DNA from: Anaeramoeba flamelloides | Taxonomy: Eukaryota > Metamonada > Anaeramoebidae | Direction: 5' to 3' | Length of the DNA: 64,000 nt | Assembly (NCBI GenBank): GCA_027625915.1 | Contig: JANTQA010000036.1 | Coordinates: 8,825,001 to 8,889,000 of the forward strand | Shown: positions 46,420-57,700 of the stretch, piece after piece | How the letters are laid out: each line of letters opens with the position of its first letter | Numbering within the stretch: the stretch's first letter is position 1 | The notes under the pieces: generated by a model | Database searches by the model: none | Told to the model about the DNA's origin: nothing | What the model saw: the letters and a program-made list of their open reading frames with translations, nothing else | Position numbers and translations under genes: made by a program

Positions 46420-46840
46420 CACAAAATGTAAAATAAAAAACAAACAAAGATCCCAAAATTCAACCTCTTTCTTTACAAATTTATTAGCTGAAGGAGAATT
46501 GGATTAAGGAAAATAAAGAAAATGAAGTAAAAATTTTGTCCCCTTTATTATTCAAATACCATTATGATAATTTTAATACTGATAAATTGCAATTTATGTA
46601 AAGAAATTTTTTACTTGATTTTCCTTTTTGAAATTTTTAAACTCAATTTTGAATAAAAAATTTTATAAATTCAAGTGATCACAAAGTCTGTAAAATTAGT
46701 TGTTCTTCAAAATATTCCTTGTCAGAGAATGTTTGATAAGAAACAGTACAAAGATTTATAAAAATGGAAACTGAACTAACAATTTTTTGAAATTCTTTAG
46801 AATTTATTAGTATTCTCTCAAAGTTCAATCAAAAAGCTTT
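46420..46840 (+). repeat. Dispersed repeat, relatives at 34290 and 55310
   Basis: The first part (46420-46560) matches 34290-34490; the second (46560-46840) matches 55330-55600 (CTGATAAATTG, GATTTTCCTTTTTGAAATTT, GTAAAATTAGTTGTTCTTC, ATTCTTTAGAATTTATT). It has no coding capacity. Confidence 0.5.
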
Positions 46841-47351
46841 GTTAGATTTCTGAAAAGAACATTTCTCATTCGTTTTATTGGGATTTTTTGCTTGCGTCAA
46901 TAAGATTTATTAAAATACAGTTATTTTCCTATCATTAAATGAAAATTTTTATTTCAATTTCCAAAATGAATATTAATTATAACTGTTACAATTAAATTAG
47001 CATAATAAAAATTTTGTCTTGGAGTTAACTAAGGCAGAATAATTTAGTGTCTAAAAAAATCATTTCTAAAAGATGTTTTAAAGATCTTTGGATTTTCTTC
47101 AACTTATAAACTAAAAAAATATTTTGGAATGTAAACTAAAAATTTTCACTTTTCAGTTTCTCAGAAATGAGGCAAATGATATAAAGTCTGGAATAAAAAT
47201 TAACCCCTGAAAATGATTTTTAATTGTTAATATTTGGATATTGTCTGTAATTTCTTTTTATTTAAAATTAAATACTTTTTTTTTTATAAACTAATTTTTT
47301 ATGAGTCAAGTAATAAACCAGGCAAAAGTTCATTAAAGTAAGGTATCTCAC

Positions 47352-48575
47352 GAATACTCAAGTAATTCTTTAATAGTATAAGTAGATCTACCCGTTTTGA
47401 AAACAATAGGGTTTTATAGAGGATTGTCAGAGTTTAGGAGAATGTTTTTTTTTATTCTTATTTTGTTGGTTGTTTGAAGAGTTTTTTGATCAAGTGTAAT
47501 TTATTTAATCATCATTCTAAAAAGTGAGGTGAGTTATAATTTTCAAAAGTTTGATTCTTAAATAAAATAAATTATTAAGCAATTACACAACAATTTCTCT
47601 CATATTAACAATTAAAAACCATTTCCTGAATTATTTTCATCTCTGGTATATTTTTCAATCTTCTAGTTGGTGTTTTCTCATATTTTTTTAGTTTTTATTT
47701 TTTATTTTTAGTAATGGTCTAGCAACTTTTATTTGTTTGTTTTTCAAAGGCTAATGGGGTAATTAATTACACCAGAATACAATTAAACCCAACAATAAAC
47801 CATTTATCAACTTTGGGTAAATAGATTATCATTTTTAAAACAAGTTCATTTCACCAATTAATTTCCAGTCAAAAGATCATGATTCTTTTTTGTTTAAATT
47901 TTTGGATCCAAAATAGAAAACTAAAATTTTTATAAACCTTTTTATATTTAAGAAATCTTACTTTTCGTAATTTCTGAGAGATGGTACCGAACAAATAACC
48001 TTGGAAATTTAAACTTATTTTCAAAAATACAATAAAAAATAAATCAAATATTGAATACTTGAAGATCAGAAATAAATGATCCATTATTTTATTCACAAAT
48101 ATTCATTCAATAATTTGAAATTTAAAATAGAAGATAATATTCAATTTCAAATATTCAGAAGTCTAAACAAGGAAGTGTTAATATTATTATCAGTTATTTG
48201 ATAATATCTATTAATTTTTTTTTTATTATTTTTTATTCGAAAAATAATTATGAATTTTTTTTATTTGTTTGAAAATCTTTAACAATTGGGAAATAATAAT
48301 TAAAGTCTATTGATAAGTTGTATCATTGAAATACTATCTGACTGAAATAATTCAAGATTGAGTTATTAATTATTGATTATAAATAATCAAATTAAAAAAT
48401 ATTTCTTTGGATTATAAGTTGAATTTTACAGATTTTCAAAAAGTATTTTCGGGAGAATATTTAATTTAATGGTTTGGTTGTTTTTGTCACCTTTTTGTTA
48501 AACTAAAAGAAAAAATTGATTCGAACTATACTTTGTTTAAATAAAGTATTTTTTTTAAGTTTAAAATAATTATTG
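47352..48575 (+). repeat. Near-identical inverted arm, right (copy D)
   Basis: Partner of 37730-38945 in opposite orientation, about 8.4 kb away. A 75-codon reverse frame (48096-47869) with KLRKVRFLKYKKVYKNFSFLFW corresponds to the peptide seen in copy B. Similarity fades out near 48600. Confidence 0.85.
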
Positions 48576-48839
48576 AAATTTCGTTTGAAATTAAATATAT
48601 TTTTTATACCGTGTTATTATCAAACATTAGCCATTTTATTTTTAAAAGTTATTTTTGAACAATTCTTTCAACAACAAAAGATTTTCCCCCTCTTTATCCA
48701 AGATATTTTTTAACTAATTTGGGAATATGTTGAATTTAGTTCTTTTTAATAATGAGAAAAAATGTATCAATCGTTTGCAAACAATAATTCATTTGGGAGA
48801 ATAGATTTAAAGTAATTTAAGTTTGCAATAATCAGATTA

Positions 48840-49272
48840 TTACTTTAATTTTGATTTTTTGTTTATTTTTGATAATTTTTATGATAATTCTTGTTAATTT
48901 TTGATATGATGTCTTTTGATTTGACAAATTTTGATTATTTTAAAATGGCAATTTTTGATTGTGATTTTTGATTTTTTTGACAATTTTTGTCAATTTTTTT
49001 CTGTAAATTTTTGTCAATTTTTGATTGATATTTTTTGTCTATCTTTTGAATTTTTTTTTGTCAATTTTTGATTTTTTTTGATTGATATTTTTTGAAAAAT
49101 TTCTTTGATGACATAATTTGTCAAAAAATATCAAAAAAAATCAAAGAATGACAAAAAAAATCAAAAATTATCAAAAAAGTGACAAAAAGGTGACAGAACA
49201 TAAAAAATCATGAAAGTTCGACAAAAATTGTCAAAAAAATTTAAAATTCTTAAAAAATGTCGGACCTGTGCC
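48840..49272. repeat. TGACAAA-rich irregular tandem repeat, right copy
   Basis: The first half consists of TTTTTGATTTTTTGTCAA-type units and the second half of the complementary TGACAAAAAATCAAA-type units, so the whole segment can fold on itself about a centre near 49110. It ends TGTCGGACCTGTG, the counterpart of the start of the left copy. Confidence 0.6.
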
Positions 49273-49499
49273 AATAATTAAAAAAAGTTTACAAAAGTCC
49301 CCAATTTGATAAAAGGGAAATAAATATGTTAAGATTTTTTTTCTGATAATGAAAAATTGGAAATTTTATCAAATATATCAATCTTTTTTTGCGAACCAAG
49401 AAGGAAAATTTTTTACCATTTGTTTTGAAACACATACTATGTTGAATATGTATTTTAATATATTTTTAAGTGTAATTTTTTTCATATATTAACTTTCAG

Positions 49500-49620
49500 A
49501 TTTTAAGTCTACCAATAAAGTTTTCAAAGAATTATATCGAAAAAGTATCTCTATTTATTCACTTGGTCCTTTTTTATTGTATAAATGTGGGTATTTTGGG
49601 CGAACCAAACATCTGATATG
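49500..49620 (+). pseudogene. Exon-like fragment
   Basis: After a good acceptor (ATTAACTTTCAG) the DNA reads FKSTNKVFKELYRKSISIYS and then LGPFLLYKCG before a stop. The look is that of a host protein rather than an A/T-run frame (the N-K-V-F-K-E-L-Y part recalls the end of an F-box), but no upstream exon was found. It is probably a gene remnant. Confidence 0.2.
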
Positions 49621-49676
49621 AAAAAGAATGTATTTAAAATTGCTAACAAGATAATTAGCCTAACAATATTGCCTAT

Positions 49677-49904
49677 TTAAATTTCTAATACTAATAATTC
49701 AATGTCATAGTAAGAGAAAGTAGAACTTAAACAATCAGCAAAGACTAATATATTTGCAACTTGTACAAATATTGTAAAATTGTGCCTTTTCAAGAGGAAT
49801 TGACATTTAATATCAACTAATTTCAACTCCTTTACATTTTTACACTTTTGAATATTTTCTTCGTTTAGATTTCTTAGTTTCACAAGTATCTATAAATTTA
49901 AACA
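49677..49904 (-). pseudogene. Leucine-rich exon-like fragment
   Basis: On the reverse strand, following an AATTTATAG acceptor-like site (near 49905), a frame reads KLRNLNEENIQKCKNVKELK and continues with LVDIKCQF...VFADCLSSTF to a TAA. The spacing of Leu, Asn and Cys resembles a leucine-rich repeat. No further exon is visible upstream, so this may be the last exon of a decayed gene. Confidence 0.25.
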
Positions 49905-49977
49905 ACATAAAAATACCAAATAAATAAATTGAGATAATAATTACTATTTATAACTACTTAATTTACTTGGTTAAAAT

Positions 49978-50420
49978 GGAAAAGGAAAATGACTGTTCGG
50001 GAACTAAAGTTCAACACGATTTTTATAATTCATAACATAAAATTGGAACCTCAGTGAAAACTAAAATTAAGATCAATTAAAAGAAGAAACCAATTATCTT
50101 TAAATAATAATCGATTATATTATTATGATCAAACCAATAAACACAATTTAAGTCTACTTACTAAGGAAATTGTTAGAATGATTTAGGAGATTGTATAAAT
50201 AATCAATTTTTTTTAGAAGATTTTTATAATTTATCAATCAAATATAAATACCTACCCAAAGATAGTATTGAAAAAGATGTTATTCTGTTGAATCCTTTGT
50301 TTTGTACTTTTAATCATTGATTTTTGACTTTAGTTAATTGATCTTACTTTAAATCTCCAGTAAGGTTCCCTTTAAAAACAAGCTTGACTTTTATTCACGT
50401 TTCACTTTTTACCCGGATGG
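49978..50420. mobile_element. 0.4-kb inverted-repeat element, copy 3
   Basis: The left inverted end includes CAACACGATTTTT and TTAAGATCAATTAAAAG; the right end includes TTAATTGATCTTACTTTAAA and CACGTTTCACTTTTTACCC. The centre on the forward strand has the least broken version of the shared peptide, LSIKYKYLPKDSIEKDVILL then NPLF. Confidence 0.6.
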
Positions 50421-52396
50421 TAAAATCATTTACTTATTCTCAAAATAATAAAAAATGGACTTTATATTTTTGATTTTAAAAACTTTTTTTTCATAGATTA
50501 TTTGGTTTTATTCACAAGAATCCTTTTAAAAATAACAATAATTTTATAAGAAAACAATAGATTATGAATTTCAAGGAAAAAATTACCCAATTCACAAATA
50601 TCTCCAAGAAAATTTTATTTTGAAAAATCAAATTTTATCTTAGAAAAACACAATTTCTAAGAAAAATTTGAAATGACTTCAAAACATTAATATACAAAGT
50701 ATCTTTATTCAAATAAATTAATATTTTTGATATGTAGAATTAATATTTTTTTTTGGTTAACCAAAATTTTTATCTGAATTTAGAAAAAAAAACCTTTATT
50801 TGATATTCTAGGTAAAAAAGACTTGAAATTGTGTAATAATGATGAAAATAGAAAAAAAAAGATAAATAAATTGTTATATAGTAAGAAAAAAAATGAATTT
50901 AAAGGATTTTTTTTCAGAAAAAAATTGTTCTGCTTAAAAAAATTTTCTTTTCTGGATTTCTTAATAGATCATAATTTTTTGACACTTGATACATACAAAA
51001 TTTGTAAGTAGAGAATGTCATCAATAAAATAGTTTAACATTTTGTCCTGTTTTCGTGGGTTTTTGATCACTTAAATACTCCACTTTCAGCTAAAAACAGT
51101 GAAATAATGATAAAAACACACCTCTTAGTGTTTTTTAAATTTGAGTCAAATTTTAACAAATGGTAATCTCTTCGAAAAAATGGGAAATTTTCACAATTTT
51201 CAACAATTTTCACCATTTTACTTATCGATCATTCAAACAATTTTTGTTTTTTAATATTTTGTAATTTCCATTTCAAATCTATTAACTCACAGTAATTCCT
51301 CCAAAACCTTCTAAATAATTGTTCGAGTAACTTTTATAAGTTTTAAATGTTCTCAAATTTGAACTTACACTTGAAAATTCTCAAAATCCATTTTTTGCAA
51401 GTTTTTTTTTTGTTATTTTCAATTTCCTTTTCATTAAAAAAGAAAGAAAAAAATATTATGAAAAGATAAAGATGACAAAAAATGTTTTTTTTTTTATCAA
51501 AAATCTTCAGAATATAAAATTTTTTTAAGAACTGAAAGTGAAATAACATAATAACCAAACACTCTCAAGTGTGGGAACCAAGTCCTTATTCTTTTTAACA
51601 TTCTCTAAAAATAATTTTTGATCAAAGATCTCTTATTAACCAATAGTGTTAATTATAAGTCAAGTTATTGAAAAGTAAAAAAATTAACAAAAATTTAATT
51701 TTTTAAAGGTCAAGTCATTATTTTTAAAAATAATTTTCTGAATTGGATTAAAAAAATTTGTAATTATCATTAGTACCCAATTACAATCAAAAAATAACCC
51801 ACCTGTGAAGTGTGATCGATATCCCAAAATCAACAATTAAATTAGAGGACATTTTTAGAAAAAAAGCGCTAAAGAGCGATACTCAATTTCGAATTAGAAT
51901 GGATGTAATTTATCATTTTGAAAACAATTGTATTAATTTTGAAATGTTACTCTTTGGCGCTTTTTTATATCTAGAAGATTTTTTTTTTTTTTTTTTTTAA
52001 TTATTTTCAAATCAGTTATTATTTTCTCAAGAATGTTACAAAATATTTACTTTGTCTGCAAAATGTCTAGAAGAGTTCCAATCTATCCAAAAATTAGATT
52101 TAATCCAATTAAATTGATTGTATACTTTTAAAAAACAATTTGTTTTTAATTTTACCCTTTGTAACTATTAGAAAAAGAAGTAAGTAATTTTTTTTTTTAA
52201 AATTTTGATTTTTTGGAATTGAGAATTCTTTCAAACTTTTTTTTAGTTAAATTTTTTGGAATGAGCTACCCTGAAAATTTTGTTTTGTTATTTGAATTGT
52301 GTAAATCAAAATAAGGACGATTTCACAATACCCTTTTTTGGTTTCAAGTCACACGTTGAGTATGGAGAAAACCTACCTAAAATGACTAACACTTAA

Positions 52397-53768
52397 GGGA
52401 GTAGCTACACCATAAGACATGATAAAAATTTGAGAGAGATGAGATAAGAACGTTTTATTTTAGTGGCGTGTGATCGTAGATTCTCTAAAAATTTTTTTAA
52501 AAAAATTATTTGATATTTTTTTTTTTAGTAATGTTCAACAATAAAAAAAAAGAGATTTAATTGATAAAATAGTTTTATTATTATTATTATTTTATTATTA
52601 AAATAATCTTAATTCCATTAATTTGGACACATTTTAAACAGTTGAAAAAATAACAATAACATGATTTACATCCAATTCGAAATTAATTTTAATTCAACAA
52701 ACTATTTCATTTTTTGTCTTTTTTGTTTTTGTTTTCATTTTCTTTTTTTCAGGTACTTAATCGGTTTAGTTAGATCTGAAAATTTTTTATAGATGGTTAC
52801 TAGATGGTTACAGTTGAGTTTCTTCAAGTGAAAAACCACATGCGATTTGTTGATGGTATCTTATCATTTGATCGATCAACCATTGTTGGTGTAATTTTAA
52901 CAAATCTACCAATATATTTTTTGTTCAAACTCTTTCATTTCAGCTCGTTTCATTTTTTTTGGAAACACTTGTTTTGATTTTTTGTTTTATATTGTTTTCT
53001 TATATTTGGATGAAAATTATTACTTAAAAAACCATTAATACTATGTTACTTAAATCTGGTTTTATTTTAGGTTTGGGAGAATATAGTAAATTGAGTTTTT
53101 GTTTCACTATTTTTGATTTTAGATGTGTCCAAATTTTTGGAATGGGGTTTAGTTTTTTTTTCTGGGAGAAGATAATTTCAGATTCTTTGAATAAAAAATG
53201 TATCTATTTTGTGGTTTAAACTTTGATAACATATAATCATATTGACTTCTCATATTCCACTAAACCCAACGTTTTACAATCCTAACAAGTAATAATTCTA
53301 CTTAATTATTCTAATTTTGGAATTCTTCTAGCTATTTAAGTTCCATTTATGTTTCCTTTTATGATTCTCTCAATTGTAATATTGTTGTTCTTTTTAAACA
53401 AAATCCATTTATCCTAAATGCCACTAATAAAAAAATATTTCTAATTGCTTTGTCTTGTCAGGATTAAAAAAATCTCAAAAATGATGAAAAAATAAAAAAT
53501 GAAAAAATTAAAGGCCACAATAGAATGTTGAGAGAAGGATAAAAGATAAGTCATTCAACATTCAAAACACTATTTTAAGTAATTCAACTCAACATTCTAT
53601 TGTGGCAATTTCTTTGAGACTTTGAAAAAAAAATTTAAAAAATCTAATGAATGAAGTACTTTAAATAATAAAAACCAATGAGGTACAACCAGAGTAAAAA
53701 ATGTTATTTTCTGATCCTCTTCAGAATTGCACAAAAGTGAAAAATTTTCCTTTACCGTGGCTACTCCC
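52397..53768. mobile_element. 1.37-kb TTAA-flanked DNA element, copy 2
   Basis: Exact TTAA on both sides (52393-52396, 53769-53772). Left end GGGAGTAGCTACACC and right end GTGGCTACTCCC are inverted repeats. It is collinear with 44922-46274 throughout. The reverse strand keeps the LHQQWLIDQMI peptide but is otherwise broken. The near-terminal hairpin is perfect for GCCACAATAGAATGTTGAG (53512-53530) and its complement (about 53588-53606). It is not autonomous. Confidence 0.85.
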
Positions 53769-54000
53769 TTAAGATAAAATTATTTTCAGATGTATGGCCG
53801 ACTCTCACACCTTTAATACACTTGACTTGAAAACTTTCATCTCTTTTTTTTAATCTTAAACAAACAGCAATATTCAAAGTATAGTGTAAAGTTGCTCTCA
53901 AAGAGTTGTCTCAAAAAAAACTATAAAAAAATAATACATTTGTTAAAATCATTTTTTATTATTTTTACTTTTCTATTTTTCATTTATTATCTAAAAATTT

Positions 54001-54780
54001 ATGAACAATTCAAACACTCTACAAACAACCAAAAAACAACCTTTAGATTTTCAAGTTACTGAAAAAACACGAAAATTAAGAGACTCGTTTGATCATACAA
54101 TTTTTGAAATATTTACAAACGAAGCAAGAAAAGATCATATAAGCGTCTCAAAAATCGCACTTCATACTTACTCACATCTTTTGTATAATTATTTGTGTAA
54201 GGATCTTTTTTGTTTTTAATTTTTTCTTTTAACCTTATTGTTTATCGAGCTTGGTTACCTTTTAAAAAAAAACAACAAAAAAAAAAAAATTATTTATTTT
54301 GGAAATTTCTTTTGAAAAGTAAAAACAATTTGTCGAGATCTTGAACGATTTTCATCTCACGCAGGAAGAGTAACAATTAAACCTGCAGATTTGTTACTAA
54401 TATGCCGAAGAAATAAAACTTTACACGAATTAATGCGTTCTAAAGTTGAAGAATTAAACGAAGAGAAAAAACGAAGCAGAGAAAAAAGAAAAAAGAAGAA
54501 GAAAAAAAAAGAAAAAGCTATTAAAATCAACGAAGAACAATTTTCAAACGACTTTCAAATTGAAAAAGAATTTCAAAATGAAACAATTTTTGAGGAAAAC
54601 AAATTTGGCAACAAAAATGAAAATGAAAATGAAAAGGAAAAAGAAAAAGAAAAAGAAAAAGAAAAAGAAAACGAAAAAGATACAGAAAACAACAATAACA
54701 TTATTAACCAGAACATTGACGATTTTTCCTTTCAAGACTCTGATGATTTTGAAGCACAATTTGACTTTCTCAGTGATTAA
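54001..54780 (+). CDS. CENPS: CENP-S / MHF1 histone-fold protein
   Basis: Exons are 54001-54196 and 54320-54780, giving 218 residues. CENP-S pairs with CENP-X; the complex acts at kinetochores and with FANCM in DNA repair. The histone fold covers about residues 24-105: LRDSFDHTIFEIFTNEA (helix 1), then ISVSKIALHTYSHLLYNYL (helix 2), and CRDLERFSSHAGRVTIKPADLLLICRRNKTLHELM, which matches the family's DLExFAxHAxRxTIxxxDVxLLxRRNxxLxxxL closely. The exon junction lies in helix 2 (phase 1) and gives one residue more than the usual spacing, so the exact splice edge could differ slightly. The C-terminal half is a charged tail: a basic RSREKRKKKKKKK run, then (E/N)-(K/E) repeats and an acidic end DDFEAQFDFLSD. 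It is longer than human CENP-S (about 138). Confidence 0.85.
54197..54319 (+). other. Intron of the CENP-S gene (123 bp)
   Basis: Donor GTAAGG at 54197, acceptor TTTTGAAAAG ending at 54319, phase 1. It contains a run of A near 54270-54290. No other acceptor between here and the CRDLERF codons keeps the frame. Confidence 0.8.
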
Positions 54781-54986
54781 AATTTAAACAGTGATGAATT
54801 TGATCACACTAAACCCAATTCATGTGTGTAAATAAAATTGAAAATTTCTTTTGTGACATTCTTAGTTTTTTTATTTTGGTTTTGAATAAAAGAAAAATAC
54901 CTACAAAAATTGAAAATGTTTTGCATATTTAAGATTCTGGGTGATGTGAATCCGAGGAGTTTTCTTGTTCAGAATCAATAAATAGT

Positions 54987-55160
54987 ACAGTCTGACAAAA
55001 TTAATCTCAAGTTATTTGAATAATATATGGGAAAAAACTTACGTTTCACTTCATTTTCCTTTTTTTGGTACAGTCCTACAAAATTAATCTCAAGTTATTG
55101 GAATAATAACGAGAAAAACTTTTCGTTTTCATTGTCTTCGTTTTCAATTTCCTTTTTCTT
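54987..55160 (+). repeat. Tandem duplication of about 85 bp
   Basis: TACAGTCTGACAAAATTAAT (54987) and TACAGTCCTACAAAATTAAT (55071) each begin a unit that continues CTCAAGTTATT and then a TTCACTTCATTTTC or TTTTCATTGTCTTC segment. TACAGTC is a Tc1-like end, so this may be a duplicated element terminus close to the 3' end of the CENP-S gene. Confidence 0.55.
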
Positions 55161-55309
55161 TCTTTTTTAACCAGAAACTTTGAAAGAAATAGATTGTAAT
55201 TTGTGATCTTATTTTATTTATTTGGTTGTTTTTTATGTTATTTTTGGGGTTAACGAAGAATCACACTAAAGATGGATGCTCAAAATGAATTCAAAAGGTG
55301 CACCTTAAA

Positions 55310-55850
55310 TATCACCCTTTTATCTTTTTTAATACCATTATGATCTTTTATCACAGATACTGATAAATTGTAATAAATGTTTGGAAATTTTACCTTGATT
55401 TTCCTTTTTGAAATTTTTATGTTCAGCTTTGAAAAAAGTATTTTATGAAGTCAAGCTTTAAGAAACTCTGTAAAATTAGTTGTTCTTCAAAATATTCTTT
55501 ACTGTGGACTATTTGATAAGAAACCGTTCTAATATTTACAAAAATGATAACTGAACGAAATATTTTTTTAAAATTCTTTAGAATTTATTCGATACTGATA
55601 CATTCAAATAAATATCTGAAAATTTTCACATCATTTTCCATTTTACGAATTTTTTACACTAGTAATGAAATAAGGCATTTTATTCTTTTAAATATTAAAA
55701 AACTTTTTAAAATTGGTTGTACTTCAAAAATATTCTTTCTCTTGAGTTTTTTAAAAGTTGATCTATGAGATAGGAGATTATAAAATCGGAAATTGAACAA
55801 AAATTTTATTAAATTTTTAGAATTTATTAGTATAAAAATAAATTATTTTT
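55310..55850 (+). repeat. Dispersed repeat, partly duplicated in tandem
   Basis: 55330-55560 matches 46560-46800; 55580-55840 is a second diverged unit of the same sequence (TAAAATTGGTTGTACTTC corresponding to TAAAATTAGTTGTTCTTC, then ATTCTTT and a shared TTAGAATTTATTAGTAT end). It has no coding capacity. Confidence 0.5.
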
Positions 55851-57169
55851 TCAAAAAAAGTGTACTTTTGATTGATTTTTTGTTTTTGTTTAATTGTTCG
55901 ATTGTAAATACACGAACCACAGAGTAATATGAGGAGTTTAATATTGGTTTATGTGGAAAAGATTAAATTTTAATTGGGCTTTGAGTACAAAACTATTAAT
56001 ACCAACTTTGATGGGATAACAAATTCGATAAATGTCTTCTTTGGTGTATTTCTAAGTGCTTGGTTAATGAAATATTTTAGGGTATAATCATAAAAAAAAA
56101 ACACCAAAAAGTATAGTGATCAAAGTAATGTGTGAACAACAACTATAATTCGTGTTTCGAAATATAATCCTTGCCTTTTTTTTTCTTGTTACAAGGCAAC
56201 TCCCGATTCGTTGTCCAGTGGTATACCTAAGTTAAATCCAATTTTGGAAATAAAACCCAGGATATTTTCAGTAAAATTTAAATTAATAATACAATTTATT
56301 TGAAATTTTTCAAAAATATTATCATTTATTGATATTTTTAGTGTTTTGTATGGTATAAATGCTCTAAAAAATCAAATCTATTATTTTTGAAAACATTAAT
56401 AATTTGATCCTTTATTTTTAGAATTTCTTTTTTAAATAATTCAACTTGAGGAAATCAACATCATATTAATTTATCGTTTATTGTCACATTCTTTGATCTT
56501 TAAATGTACAAGTCTTCTATAACAAAAAAAAAAAATACTTTTTTATTTTGTAACACAGATTAAAAAGTTCAATGCTACTGATTTTTTCTTCAATACTCTT
56601 TTTTTAAAAAAATTATTTATTTTATTATTTCGACAAAAGATCGTTAGATCCTTAAAAAAGATGAAAGGATGATATTTAAGGTGTATCTTTAGAATTTATT
56701 TAGAAAGTTCTCCCTTAACCAATAAATACTGATAAATTAAAAAAAAGTGAAAATTTTTATACTTCAATTTCCATTATTCTAAATCCTGATATCTACACTT
56801 TAAAAAAAGTTCATTTCAATAAAAAGATGAAAAACAGGCCAATTGATAAAGTTTTTTGAATTTAAAAAAATTAAAATCTTTATTGGGCTTTATTCAAAGC
56901 CAGGTAAAAAATTTGTAGATAGAAATTGAACTCAAAAAAGTTATAACTTTATTTACAAGTTATTAGCATTTTAAGAGAAAAAAAGATAAGTATCCGATAT
57001 TTTGTATTTTAAATATGTTTCGAATCAAGATTAACTCTAGAAAAAAAGTAAAGATTTATTTTTTAAGTTTTTAATAATAGTAAACTCCTGTTCACTCATA
57101 AAACGCCGAGTGAAAAATGAAAAATTCAACTTTTTTTATTTTTTTTTCATTTTTTCGCTGGCTGAATCT

Positions 57170-57700
57170 TAGTTATTTTCATTGGGAAGAAGAGTAATCA
57201 ACCTAAACAATCAATTAAATGTTTAATAAAATTTAGATACCGAAAAACGAAAGTCCGGGTGACTTAAAGATAAAAACTAAAAAGTTCAAGGTAAAAAATA
57301 CGCTAATGTTTGAAGCAAATCAGATCAAAAAAAAAATAACAAAATTAAACAGTTTAAACAACAACCCCAATATGAATATTCTAAAAGATTATGAAATTAA
57401 ATCAAATCAACCAAAAGTATTGTGGCTGTGATTCTGGGTGATCTTAATTAAAGATGTCATTGTTGGTTTTTTTTTTTTTTTTTTGATTTTTTACCAATTA
57501 CTCCTTATTAACCCTTTTTAAAAATTTATTCATTCTTTCTTTTTTTATTTTCAATTATCTATTTTGGCTTGTTTAAACCATCAAAAAGTTTGAGTATGCC
57601 TTTTTCTGAGACTATCATGAAATCTAGGATTTTACTCTTAAATTAGTTTTGGGGAAAGTAAAGTAAAATGACATCTAGAGTTTAATTTACACTTCTTTGA
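57170..57700 (+). mobile_element. LINE-like scrap related to 8140-8330
   Basis: A frame without stops for about 75 codons (from about 57237) reads Lys/Asn-rich protein; just after it, another frame reads IVAVILGDLN. The DNA from TTGTGGCTGTGATTCTGGGT onward matches 8217-8330. Near 57670, CTAGAGTTTAATTTACACTTC resembles the palindromic 3' end of the LINE-like copies at 10831 and 39033. Confidence 0.35.

Larger units (their letters stand above)
36424..54000. other. Large gene-poor block of mobile-element DNA
   Basis: About 17.5 kb with no convincing host gene. Named elements inside are listed separately. Stretches with nothing I can identify: 41030-42300 (an unrecognised hydrophobic 103-codon frame with a non-ATG first codon lies at 41282-41593), 46840-47340, 49270-49970 apart from two exon-like pieces, and 50420-52390. 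The unidentified stretches are AT-rich and rich in A/T runs. Confidence 0.55.

Noticed and set aside
36905-49272. Reading the mirror-symmetric block as a Polinton/Maverick
   Set aside because: No capsid, polymerase, integrase or protease sequence is visible, and the termini do not look like that group. I describe the symmetry only.
50823-52000. Short frames at 50823-51011 and 51812-52000
   Set aside because: They are Lys/Phe-rich, under 65 codons, without family resemblance or splice partners, and the second ends in a poly-Phe run from T residues.
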